From assembly GCA_020050965.1 (NCBI GenBank), contig JAGVJV010000143.1, positions 1 to 14,419 of the forward strand: a stretch of 14,419 bases of DNA, read 5' to 3'. Position 1 is the stretch's first letter; each line of letters begins with the position of its first letter. Source of the DNA: Parachlamydiales bacterium (GTDB lineage Bacteria > Chlamydiota > Chlamydiia > Chlamydiales > Rhabdochlamydiaceae). Positions 6,263 to 14,188 of this stretch are shown one piece after another. The position numbers and the translations under genes were made by a program. The notes below the pieces were generated by a model. The model worked only from the letters and a program-made list of their open reading frames with translations, was not told the DNA's origin and ran no database searches.

Positions 6263-7465
6263 TTAAAAAACAGCGCGAAATAATTTTGCGACTAGCTCTT
6301 TTAGGGGGAGTATGGTCAAAATCAGCGGCAGCACTGGGATGAGTATATATGCAAGTAATTGGATGATCGTATCTTTATCTATCGGGAAACTTCGGATATC
6401 GCGGACTACCTGAAAACTATTCGATAGGTCAGCAAGCGACTGTAGGTCTGGGGTTCCCATCAGGGGTTCATTGCGGTTGGCTCTTCCACGCAACCATTTG
6501 CGATCGAATTCACCGACATATCCGCTGGCAAGGGCGCCGTATTCACATAGGCCCGCTCGTTTGGTGCGCGACAAACATGGTGAAAAAACAAGCAGCGGTC
6601 CCAATATGATCAGTCCGATAAAAACCACAACACTAATTATTAGAGGGATGAATTCCTCTATGCGCGCTCCTCCAAAAAAGAGGGAGTTGGAAATCAGTCC
6701 TGCAAGAAGCACTCCGTGGGCCAAAATCAGGGGCGCGAACATACTACTGCTCATCGATAGAAATCCAAGGCCGCATGTGCGATCGGGATGAGTTGGCACC
6801 AGATTAAGTTTAAGTTTTGAACACCTCCAAAGGAAAAGGCTCCAGATGAATATTCGGTAATACCAGCGTAGAACAATAAACTGAAATATTGGTCTGCTGA
6901 CGAAGATATACCAATAACCCGCTAGGGAAAGATGTTGGCCCGTAGCGTCGGATCCCGCGTACCAAGGCCCCATGCTGGGGGTGATTGTATTCAAAATGCT
7001 AAGTGTGTTCCAGAGGTAATGCCCACCGACAAAAACGAGGAGGAGCAGAATCACTTCAAAGGTCACCGAATTCCGCATTTTGATTGCTGAGGCTATCACT
7101 TCCTTGAATCTCGGCATCTCATTTTTAGTAATAATATCCCGATCGACAAACTGCCCCACCAGCTTGCGCAGCTGCTTATGCACCAGAAGTTCTGCGGCAA
7201 TCAGTAGTGGTAATGCCAGCAAGAAGCGAGCTTGAAGTTCGAAATCAGAAAAGAATGATAATCCGATATTTGCCCAAGAATTGTCTTTGACTATGGAGAG
7301 GAGCAAGAGGGGCAGCCAGGCGAACAGGGTGATATAAATAATCCTCTTTTTCAAGAGATTGAGATCAGGTGTAGTTAGCCGCATGCGCAATAGCAATTGG
7401 AACAGGGGGCCGCCCAGAACGATGGAAAAATCTTCTGGTTCTTTTGAATCAAATCTATTTTTCAT
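6263..7465 (-). CDS. Conserved polytopic membrane protein of unknown function
   Basis: A 400-residue inner-membrane protein with about seven to eight hydrophobic segments: roughly 42-58, 79-96, 136-152, 181-212 (one or two), 241-262, 272-296 and 365-387. Between segments lies HPDRTCGLGFL (226-236), and a cytosolic-looking stretch ends with LQSLADLSNSFQVVRDIRSFPID (341-363). I recall similar motifs in an uncharacterised bacterial membrane protein family, but cannot name it. There is no signal peptide and no transporter signature. It starts 16 nt after the acetate kinase stop, with AGAGGA close to the ATG, so it is the third gene of the phosphoketolase operon. Co-location suggests a link to acetate or sugar-phosphate metabolism, for example efflux, but nothing in the protein proves this. 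Confidence 0.8.
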   Translation of the reverse strand: MKNRFDSKEPEDFSIVLGGPLFQLLLRMRLTTPDLNLLKKRIIYITLFAWLPLLLLSIVKDNSWANIGLSFFSDFELQARFLLALPLLIAAELLVHKQLRKLVGQFVDRDIITKNEMPRFKEVIASAIKMRNSVTFEVILLLLVFVGGHYLWNTLSILNTITPSMGPWYAGSDATGQHLSLAGYWYIFVSRPIFQFIVLRWYYRIFIWSLFLWRCSKLKLNLVPTHPDRTCGLGFLSMSSSMFAPLILAHGVLLAGLISNSLFFGGARIEEFIPLIISVVVFIGLIILGPLLVFSPCLSRTKRAGLCEYGALASGYVGEFDRKWLRGRANRNEPLMGTPDLQSLADLSNSFQVVRDIRSFPIDKDTIIQLLAYILIPVLPLILTILPLKELVAKLFRAVF

Positions 7466-7481
7466 AATCCTCTTTACCCCT

Positions 7482-8486
7482 TTAGCTAGGCATAATCCTC
7501 AAACACTCCCGAGCGATTTCCAAGGCTTCCCTAGTGTGGATCAATAGGACTTGCACTTTGGAGTTGGGGGAAGAGAGGATGGTGTCTTCTTTCTCATCCG
7601 AGGTGTGACCTAGGGTAATCCCCAGGAAGGAAAAGTTCTCGCACACACGCTGCCGAAGCAGGGAAACATTTTCGCCAATACCGGCAGTAAATACCAGCGC
7701 GTCTAGTCCTTGTAAGGAAGCCACCATGGAGCCGATTTCGCTGTTTAATCGATGCAGGTAAACTTCAAATGCAAGGGAAGCTTGATCATCTAAGCTGCCA
7801 TTAAGCCCAAAAAGTCCCGATTCGTAATAGAGCTCTTTAGAAACTTCTTCCAGGCTTCTCTTTTTTAAGAAATGGAGGATGATGCCGGGGTCGATCGAGC
7901 CACAGCGAGTATTCATCATCAACCCTTCCAAGGGGGTAAATCCCATGGTGGTATCGATGCTTTTGCCATCTTTTACTGCGCAAAGTGATGCACCAGCGCC
8001 TAAGTGACAGATCACCATTTTGGAGGGGGTTTTGATGAGCTCAGCGGCTCTTCGGGTGCAATATTGGTAGCTGATCCCATGGAAGCCATAGCGCCTAATC
8101 CCCTCTTCGTACCAGTGATACGGGATCGGATACACTTGCGCCGATTTTGGCAGTGTGCGATGGAATGCGGTATCAAAGACGGCGATTTGGGGGATCTTGG
8201 GGAAATACTTCTCTAGTATCTCGATCCCTTCTACTTCGGCTAAGTTATGTAGAGGTGCGAGCTCCGAGAGGGCTTGGATCTTTTTTTTCACATCAGAGGT
8301 GATGAGTACACTATCTGAGAACCACTTTCCTCCATGGACGATTCGATGGCCGATGAGGCCTGGCTTTTCTGGCAGGGATTGAAGAATCTGATCGAGATCT
8401 CCTTGATTTTCCCACAGGAGTTTCTCATCGCGATACAAGCTGCACTTAATGGTACTTGAGCCTCGATTGAGGACAAAGATGTTCAT
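7482..8486 (-). CDS. ackA: Acetate kinase, short form
   Basis: Transfers phosphate from acetyl phosphate to ADP, giving acetate and ATP in the cytosol. Of 334 residues, the ASKHA landmarks are present: VLNRGSSTIK with Asn7, GHRIVHGG with Arg48, FDTAFH with Asp105, RYGFHG with His136, HLGAGAS (161-167), MNTRCGSIDPG with Arg194, AGIGEN (268-273) and the late HTREALEIARE with Glu320. Usual AckA is about 400 residues. The loss is mainly in the N-terminal part between the Asn7 and Arg48 motifs and in trimmed loops, so this is a compact form rather than a truncation. An ATG at 8501 is possible, but the family N-terminus begins at 8486, where ATGA overlaps the phosphoketolase stop. This coupling and the product-substrate relation define the pair. 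Confidence 0.9.
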   Translation of the reverse strand: MNIFVLNRGSSTIKCSLYRDEKLLWENQGDLDQILQSLPEKPGLIGHRIVHGGKWFSDSVLITSDVKKKIQALSELAPLHNLAEVEGIEILEKYFPKIPQIAVFDTAFHRTLPKSAQVYPIPYHWYEEGIRRYGFHGISYQYCTRRAAELIKTPSKMVICHLGAGASLCAVKDGKSIDTTMGFTPLEGLMMNTRCGSIDPGIILHFLKKRSLEEVSKELYYESGLFGLNGSLDDQASLAFEVYLHRLNSEIGSMVASLQGLDALVFTAGIGENVSLLRQRVCENFSFLGITLGHTSDEKEDTILSSPNSKVQVLLIHTREALEIARECLRIMPS

Positions 8487-10843
8487 TTGCCCCACTTCCA
8501 ATTGCGGATTTCTGGCATATCGATCCCATATTGCTGCACATATTCTTTGTGCTCCAGGCGCTTGTCTCTGAGGAATTGTTTGGCATAGCCGGCCTGAGGA
8601 GCGAGTTGGGGGAGCCGATCGATCACATCCATGACAAGGTGGAAGCGATCGAGGTCGTTAAGGACTACCATATCGAAGGGGGTCGTCGTTGTCCCCTCTT
8701 CTTTGTACCCTCGGACGTGCATGTAGGGATAATTGGTGCGTCGATAGGTCAAGCGGTGGATCAGAGAGGGATAACCATGATAGGCAAAAATGACCTGCGT
8801 ATTTTTGGGAAAGATGTCGTTATAATCTTGATCGCTGAGGCCGTGGGGATGCTCGCTTTGGGGCTGCAAGGTCATTAAATCGACCACATTGACAACGCGC
8901 ACTTTTAGAGTGGGAAAAAAGCGATACAGCATTTCAACAGCGGCAAGTGTCTCTAGTGTGGGCACATCTCCCGCACAGGCCATCACCACATCGGGGATAG
9001 AACCTTTGTCATTGCTGGCCCATTCCCATATCCCCAGTCCCGCTGTGCAATGACTGATAGCGGATTCCATATCGAGCCATTGTGGCTGGGGCTGCTTTCC
9101 GGCGATGATCAGATTGATGTAATTGCGGCTGCGCAAGCAGTGATCGGTCACTGAAAGGAGTGTGTTGGCATCGGGCGGGAGATAGACGCGGACGATATCG
9201 GCCTTTTTGTTCATCACATGGTCGATAAAGCCTGGGTCCTGATGGCTAAAACCGTTGTGGTCTTGCCGCCAGACGTGCGAGGTGAGCAAATAGTTCAGCG
9301 AAGCGATCGGTTTGCGCCATGGGATTCTACGGCACACTTTTAACCATTTGGCGTGCTGGTTGAACATCGAATCGATGATATGGATGAAAGCCTCATAGCA
9401 GGAAAATAGGCCATGGCGCCCAGTCAAAAGGTACCCTTCAAGCCACCCTTCGCATAGGTGTTCGCTCAGCACTTCCATCACTCGCCCGTCTGGAGAGACG
9501 TGGTCATCGCTTTTGAGGATCTCTGCGGTTGAGGTTCTATCGGTAATATCGAAAAGGGCAGTCAAACGATTCGAGGCAGTCTCGTCGGGCCCAAAAATGC
9601 GGAAATTGCGCTGGTCCCAATTGAGCTTCATTACATCGCGCAGGAGCTGCCCCATCACTCGAGTCGGCTCTGCGAGATCTTGGCCTGGATGCTCGACTTT
9701 TACGGCATAATTGCGAAAATCGGGCATTTTCAGATCGCGCAGGAGCAGGCCTCCATTGGCATGCGGATTGGCACCCATTCGGCGATCACCTGCGGGGGCT
9801 AATTGAGCAAGAGCGGGGATCAATTTCCCCTTAGCATCGAAGAGCTCTTCGGGCTTGTAGCTTCTCATCCACTCTTCTAACATTCTGAGGTGCTCAGGAT
9901 TTTTGCTGATCTCATCGATGGGCACTTGGTGTGCTCGCCAGGTCCCTTCGATTTGCTGCCCATCAACTATTTTGGGGCCGGTCCATCCCTTAGGTGTCCG
10001 GAAGATGATCATCGGCCAGATGGGGCGCTCCTGAAAGCCTTCTCGACGAATTTTTTCTTGGATCTGTTTGATCTCGAGGGTGACGGTATCCAGAGTTTGG
10101 GCAAGCAGCTGATGCACCGCTTCGGGATCATCTCCTTCGACAAAATAGGGCAGGTAGCCGTAACCGCGAAAAAGCTGCTCCAATTCCTCACGGCTAATCC
10201 GCGCTAGGATTGTCGGCTCAGCGATCTTATACCCATTTAGGTGCAGAATCGGAAGGACAGCGCCATCGTGGACCGGGTTGAGGAATTTGTTGGAGTGCCA
10301 GCTGGTCGCCAGCGCACCCGTTTCTGCTTCTCCATCGCCGACGACACAAACAGCTAAAAGATCGGGGTTGTCAAAAACAGCGCCATAAGCATGCGCCAGA
10401 GAATAACCCAGCTCTCCCCCTTCATTGATCGAGCCAGGGGTTTCGGGGGCCACATGGCTCGGGATGCCGCCTGGGAAGGAAAATTGTTTAAAAAGCGCTT
10501 TCATCCCCTCTTCATCTTGCGTGATGTTGGGATAATATTCGGTATAGGTCCCCTCCAAATAGGTGTTTGCCACTATCGCAGGACCGCCATGCCCAGGTCC
10601 CGTGACAAAGATGGCATTCAGATCGTTCTTTTTGATGATTCGATTGAGATGGACATAGAGGAAATTAAGACCCGGAGTGGTGCCCCAATGGCCGAGCAGC
10701 CTGGGCTTCACATCTTCGAGTTTCAGCGGGCGTTTCAGGAGAGGATTGTCATAGAGGTAGATTTGACCGACGGAGAGGTAGTTGGCGGCTCTCCAATAGG
10801 CGTTCATCTTCTGCAGCTCTTCTGGAGATAAGGTATTTGGCAT
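8483..10843 (-). CDS. xfp: Phosphoketolase (xylulose-5-P/fructose-6-P)
   Basis: A full-length 786-residue TPP- and Mg-dependent phosphoketolase. It cleaves xylulose 5-phosphate (and often fructose 6-phosphate) with phosphate into acetyl phosphate plus glyceraldehyde 3-phosphate (or erythrose 4-phosphate). Seen in order: GHWGTTPGLNF (51-61, with the catalytic-region His52), TGPGHGGPA (81-89), a long Gly/Pro loop FSFPGGIPSH (121-130), SINEGGELGYSLAHAYG (138-154), the TPP-binding VVGDGEAETG (167-176) with Asn203 in LNGYKIAEP, and the conserved C-terminal RGYKEEGTTTTPFDMVVLN. The ATG has GAGGGAA 6-7 nt upstream, partly inside a small hairpin. The stop overlaps ackA. Whether it prefers X5P alone or both substrates cannot be told by eye. 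No frameshift or lost motif is seen. Confidence 0.95.
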   Translation of the reverse strand: MPNTLSPEELQKMNAYWRAANYLSVGQIYLYDNPLLKRPLKLEDVKPRLLGHWGTTPGLNFLYVHLNRIIKKNDLNAIFVTGPGHGGPAIVANTYLEGTYTEYYPNITQDEEGMKALFKQFSFPGGIPSHVAPETPGSINEGGELGYSLAHAYGAVFDNPDLLAVCVVGDGEAETGALATSWHSNKFLNPVHDGAVLPILHLNGYKIAEPTILARISREELEQLFRGYGYLPYFVEGDDPEAVHQLLAQTLDTVTLEIKQIQEKIRREGFQERPIWPMIIFRTPKGWTGPKIVDGQQIEGTWRAHQVPIDEISKNPEHLRMLEEWMRSYKPEELFDAKGKLIPALAQLAPAGDRRMGANPHANGGLLLRDLKMPDFRNYAVKVEHPGQDLAEPTRVMGQLLRDVMKLNWDQRNFRIFGPDETASNRLTALFDITDRTSTAEILKSDDHVSPDGRVMEVLSEHLCEGWLEGYLLTGRHGLFSCYEAFIHIIDSMFNQHAKWLKVCRRIPWRKPIASLNYLLTSHVWRQDHNGFSHQDPGFIDHVMNKKADIVRVYLPPDANTLLSVTDHCLRSRNYINLIIAGKQPQPQWLDMESAISHCTAGLGIWEWASNDKGSIPDVVMACAGDVPTLETLAAVEMLYRFFPTLKVRVVNVVDLMTLQPQSEHPHGLSDQDYNDIFPKNTQVIFAYHGYPSLIHRLTYRRTNYPYMHVRGYKEEGTTTTPFDMVVLNDLDRFHLVMDVIDRLPQLAPQAGYAKQFLRDKRLEHKEYVQQYGIDMPEIRNWKWGK

Positions 10844-10852
10844 GGTGATTTC

Positions 10853-10875
10853 CCTCTATCATCTGTATATAGAGG
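10853..10875 (-). promoter_or_regulatory. Leader hairpin overlapping the xfp ribosome-binding site
   Basis: On the minus strand CCTCTAT (10875-10869) pairs perfectly with ATAGAGG (10859-10853) across a 9-nt loop, 9 nt before the xfp ATG. The 3' arm contains most of the Shine-Dalgarno GAGGG. It could reduce xfp translation or separate the xfp operon from the upstream gene. There is no T run, so a terminator is unlikely. Confidence 0.4.
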
Positions 10876-10878
10876 AAG

Positions 10879-11298
10879 TTAATTACAGAAAAGAGCCGTT
10901 GCGAAAAGAGTTGTAGCGTTTGCGAGGATATAACCTGAGGAGAGGACAATTGTCGTATCATAGCAACACTTTTCCCGTTGGATCTTATACACCTCTGAGA
11001 AAATCGGCTTGGCCCCGCAGCAACTATAGCGTGCCTTAAGAAAACAAGTGAGGGATAAATAAACACAGTTCACAGTTAAGGCACCCGCTGAAAGCCCGAT
11101 CGCCAAATTAAAAGAGTCTTTACAAGTCCCTCTTGATAAGAGAATCATGTTCCCCGCGAAAACCCCAGCAGTCATTACTGATTGAAAGCCCAATAAACAA
11201 TAGTTAAGCGCTCCCAAATGGCATTCCCGACACTCATCGAGAAAACTGTAATCCGTTTGTCTCCAGTTGTTGATTAAGCTAGTAGTTTCCGTAGTCAT
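10879..11298 (-). CDS. Small Cys-rich membrane protein coupled to an ABC exporter
   Basis: A 139-residue protein with three or four hydrophobic segments: a stretch around 29-55 (LGALNYCLLGFQSVMTAGVFAGNMILL), one near 64-88, and one at the C-terminus. Eleven cysteines are present, including CREC, SCC and KCC clusters placed between the segments. No family is recognised. The start at 11298 forms an ATGA overlap with the ABC gene stop; an in-frame ATG at 11340 would extend 14 residues back into the ABC gene and is less likely. Only a weak GGA precedes the start, fitting coupled translation. Coupling suggests it is an accessory or partner of the exporter. The cysteine content could mean disulfide crosslinking in the envelope or metal binding, which is unproven. 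Confidence 0.65.
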   Translation of the reverse strand: MTTETTSLINNWRQTDYSFLDECRECHLGALNYCLLGFQSVMTAGVFAGNMILLSRGTCKDSFNLAIGLSAGALTVNCVYLSLTCFLKARYSCCGAKPIFSEVYKIQREKCCYDTTIVLSSGYILANATTLFATALFCN

Positions 11299-13067
11299 AT
11301 ATTTTGATCCGGTAAAAAACCCCCGACTTGCATCCTCCACATTCTAGCATATAATCCATCTTTTGCCAGCAGAATTGTATGGCTCCCCTCTTCGACGATT
11401 TTTCCCTTGTCGAACACCAAAAGCCGGTCCATCTGCGATAGAGTCGAGAGGCGGTGAGCAATCACAATGGTGGTTCGCCCTTGCATCAATTTCTCCAAGC
11501 TATCCTGGATATACTTCTCCGTAACGGAATCTAAGGATGAGGTGGCCTCGTCGAGAATGAGAATCGGAGCATCGACAAGAATGGCCCGAGCGATGGCGAT
11601 ACGCTGTTTCTCCCCTCCAGAGAGTTTCGTCCCCCTCTCCCCCACTTTTGCCTCATAGCCGCGCGGAAGATTTCGAATAAACTCATGGCAATGCGCCAGT
11701 TTTGAAGCATGGATGATCTCTTCTTCATCTGCCTCGGGTTTCCCAAAGCAGATATTCTCTTGTAATGTGCGATGAAACAGGAGCGGATCTTGCGGTATGA
11801 GCGCAATCTGCCTCCGGAGCGACTCCAAAGAGACTCCGGCAATATCCTGCCCATCGATGAGGATTTTTCCATGATGCAGAGGAAAAAATCGGAGGATCAG
11901 ATTGACGAAAGTCGATTTGCCTGCCCCCGTATAGCCAACTAATCCCACCTTTTCCCCGCCGTGGATATGCACGTGCTTGTTCTGAAACAGCCGATTTTCC
12001 CCATAGTGGAATGAGACATTATCAAAGACGATTTCGCCACGCGCAACCTTCAGCGCTTTAGCCCCCTCAAGGTCCCCTAAATCTTGAGGATCGCGGATCA
12101 CCGAATATGCCTGCCTAGCGATCCCAAACGACTGAAAGAGGAAAGGAAGTGATGAGCCGAGCGTCCATAAAATCATCGAGATGCTCCACATCGTCGTGAA
12201 CACCTGAACCACTTGCCCAGTAGTAATGTTTCCCCGGAGCCATAGATAAATCAGCGAACCGAATACACCGAAAACAACTGCGACAAAATAAAACAGGGAC
12301 AAAAAGCACTGCATCTTGACCACATATTTTCTCGCTTGTTCATTCGTCTCTTGTTCTATCTTCTGAAAAGTCCCTACGTTCTGTTTTTCATGCCGGAAAC
12401 GGTAAAAGAGGTTGACGGCGAAATTATTGGTAAAACTATCGACGATACAGCCCATTAAAGTACTGCGCGCCTCACCATTCCGATGTTCATAGGCGTCGAC
12501 AGGGCGGGTAAATTTGACGAGCACTGCTAAATGAATGACAATCCAAATCAGCAAAATCCAGGTAAAGATCGGACTGACCCACCAAAGGAAAAAAGAGGCT
12601 AAAATGCACGTTGCGATGGTAGGGACGATAGGCCAAAACAGTTGTTGGATGATCTTATCGGCCTGATTGGTCATATCGTTCATTTTATTGGCCAGGGCCC
12701 CGCCAAACCGCTCGTTGAAGTAGTGAGGGCTGTGGTGCTGGATATGATCGAACATCGCCATCCGGATATCCGCTCCCAACTTCGGCATCCCTTTGGCCAT
12801 CAAGAATCCCATCGCCCTGGATGCAATTTCGACATAGAGGACTAAACAGACTCCGCCGATAATCGGAGCGCGCAGAGCCTCCCAGGCAGCCGCCCGATCT
12901 CCCTCATAGCGGGTAAAAATGTCGATCACAATGTGCAGGATATAGGGCCAAATGAGAGCATCAAGTGGCCAGGTGAGACTATCGATGAGAAAGACGGTAA
13001 AAAAGAGCCATTTTTGTCGCCGAACAAATTGCCAGATAAACCCGATAAGCTCTTTATAGGTGATCAT
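11295..13067 (-). CDS. ABC exporter, fused membrane and ATPase domains (ABCB/MsbA type)
   Basis: A half-size exporter: an N-terminal six-helix domain of about 320 residues followed by one ATPase domain. It should work as a homodimer or with a partner in the inner membrane. From this start the ATPase motifs are Walker A GYTGAGKST (378-386), Q-loop PQDPLLF (Gln426), signature LSGGEKQR (482-489), Walker B LILILDEATSSLD with Glu507, and the switch His538 in IAHRLST. All are intact, so it should hydrolyse ATP. The substrate (lipid, peptide or drug) is unknown. Start choice is uncertain: a TTG at 13103 directly after the upstream TAA would add 12 residues. The ATG at 13067 begins MITYKELIG and is preferred, although neither has a well-spaced ribosome-binding site. 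It is the middle gene of a tight three-gene unit. Confidence 0.9.
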   Translation of the reverse strand: MITYKELIGFIWQFVRRQKWLFFTVFLIDSLTWPLDALIWPYILHIVIDIFTRYEGDRAAAWEALRAPIIGGVCLVLYVEIASRAMGFLMAKGMPKLGADIRMAMFDHIQHHSPHYFNERFGGALANKMNDMTNQADKIIQQLFWPIVPTIATCILASFFLWWVSPIFTWILLIWIVIHLAVLVKFTRPVDAYEHRNGEARSTLMGCIVDSFTNNFAVNLFYRFRHEKQNVGTFQKIEQETNEQARKYVVKMQCFLSLFYFVAVVFGVFGSLIYLWLRGNITTGQVVQVFTTMWSISMILWTLGSSLPFLFQSFGIARQAYSVIRDPQDLGDLEGAKALKVARGEIVFDNVSFHYGENRLFQNKHVHIHGGEKVGLVGYTGAGKSTFVNLILRFFPLHHGKILIDGQDIAGVSLESLRRQIALIPQDPLLFHRTLQENICFGKPEADEEEIIHASKLAHCHEFIRNLPRGYEAKVGERGTKLSGGEKQRIAIARAILVDAPILILDEATSSLDSVTEKYIQDSLEKLMQGRTTIVIAHRLSTLSQMDRLLVFDKGKIVEEGSHTILLAKDGLYARMWRMQVGGFLPDQNI

Positions 13068-13103
13068 AGAGAAGATTGTAAAACCTTTCTCTAAAGAGGG
13101 CAA

Positions 13104-14120
13104 TTAGATTTTGGCTAAGATCCGAGATGTATCCTGATAGGCTTTTGCCAGTTCTTCTTTGTCAGGAATCGCAAACTCTACAGGTTTTCCACTTGAAGAA
13201 TAGAGATGCTGAGCAGTCTGAAAGTAAAATAGTCCCAAAGTATAAGCATTCTTCAGATCTCTAATATCTTCTGGAGTAAGATTTGATAAAAATCCATGGC
13301 TGTACATGAAGTCAATTTGATTAGGAGCCTGTCTTGGCATCTCTTTGAGAATCTGAACAAATTCTTCAGTAGACTTCCCTTTTTTTCTGATGGCATCCAC
13401 TAGAATTAAGTCGAGAGTATATTGGATAGGCCGAAGAAGAGAGTGTTTTGTACCTTTACCTCCCAATCCTGAAAAAGAGATTACACCCTTAGCCAAGTTG
13501 ACATCTTCGGTTTCTTTTCCAGTACTTACTTCAATCAATTGTTTCATATGCGCAGTTACAAATTTCTTGCTGAATTTCGATCGATCAGTACTATTCATTT
13601 TTGAGAGCTCACTTACAAATTTCTCCGTGAGTTCATGGAGCTGCTCCTCCGATCCAACAAGTTTAAGGTTATGTAGAAACCGCGATGGAATAATCGGTTT
13701 AATTTTATAGCAGTTGCAATCAACTAGAGAATCGGTTTCAGGGTCTTTCCATTCAATCACTTTATCTATGGGGATTAACCCGCTTTCAATCAACTTGTTG
13801 ATTTTTTCTTCGACAACCGGCCGCTGCTTAGAATTACATATCATGATGAATTCAATAGGCGATTCTTTGCGGCAGGCTTTTTCAAGTCTTCCATCACTCC
13901 CAGTCGTATAGATCGAAACCCCATTTGGAAAATCTAGATCCTTTAAAAGAGCCTCCGTTCTTCTAATATCAAATTCTGTCATATGAGAGATTGTTAGCGA
14001 GTATTTATGTAAAGATTCATCTTTAAACTTTTTCAAAGTTGATTCAGAATCCTTTAGGACAGCTTGAGCTGCCAAACTCCCTAAACTCGGTAATTTAGAA
14101 TTTGGATTATCTAAAAACAT
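13104..14120 (-). CDS. Hypothetical protein, nucleotidyltransferase-like
   Basis: A 338-residue soluble protein without leader or membrane segment. Residues 69-94 hold a strand, then TGSDGRLEK (73-81), then a strand SPIEFIMIC (87-95). This looks like the GS...D/E-h-E entry of a nucleotidyltransferase (polymerase-beta superfamily, GlnD/DUF294-like GSxGRxE type). The first acidic residue of the usual D-x-D/E pair is Ser or Pro here, so activity is uncertain. A possible third acid lies in SLVDCNCYKIKP (131-142). The C-terminal half is helical (HSLLRPIQYTLDLILVDAIRKKG), as in helical bundles attached to such domains. The A+T-rich coding sequence differs from the enzyme genes. Its stop directly abuts the possible TTG start of the ABC gene. 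Function is unknown; the fold call is tentative. Confidence 0.6.
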   Translation of the reverse strand: MFLDNPNSKLPSLGSLAAQAVLKDSESTLKKFKDESLHKYSLTISHMTEFDIRRTEALLKDLDFPNGVSIYTTGSDGRLEKACRKESPIEFIMICNSKQRPVVEEKINKLIESGLIPIDKVIEWKDPETDSLVDCNCYKIKPIIPSRFLHNLKLVGSEEQLHELTEKFVSELSKMNSTDRSKFSKKFVTAHMKQLIEVSTGKETEDVNLAKGVISFSGLGGKGTKHSLLRPIQYTLDLILVDAIRKKGKSTEEFVQILKEMPRQAPNQIDFMYSHGFLSNLTPEDIRDLKNAYTLGLFYFQTAQHLYSSSGKPVEFAIPDKEELAKAYQDTSRILAKI

Positions 14121-14145
14121 TATTAACCTATTATTTTATAATATA

Positions 14146-14174
14146 ATATTATCATAATAAACTTTTAATTTCAA
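14146..14174 (-). promoter_or_regulatory. Promoter of the 14120-10879 operon
   Basis: On the minus strand TTGAAA (14174-14169) and TAATAT (14151-14146) are spaced exactly 17 bp, with five and four of six consensus positions. RNA would start near 14139, giving a leader of about 19 nt before the ATG at 14120. The intergenic stretch is almost pure A+T and also holds two overlapping TATAAT hexamers on the plus strand (14137-14147) that could serve the divergent gene. Confidence 0.5.
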
Positions 14175-14188
14175 CTTAATTAATAATT

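Noticed and set aside
10391..10831. Long open frame on the plus strand opposite xfp (146 codons)
   Set aside because: It lies wholly antisense to the conserved N-terminal part of phosphoketolase and its translation shows no recognisable domain.
10749..11066. Minus-strand 105-codon frame spanning the xfp start and the Cys-rich gene
   Set aside because: It overlaps both real genes in another frame and lacks a ribosome-binding site or recognisable content.
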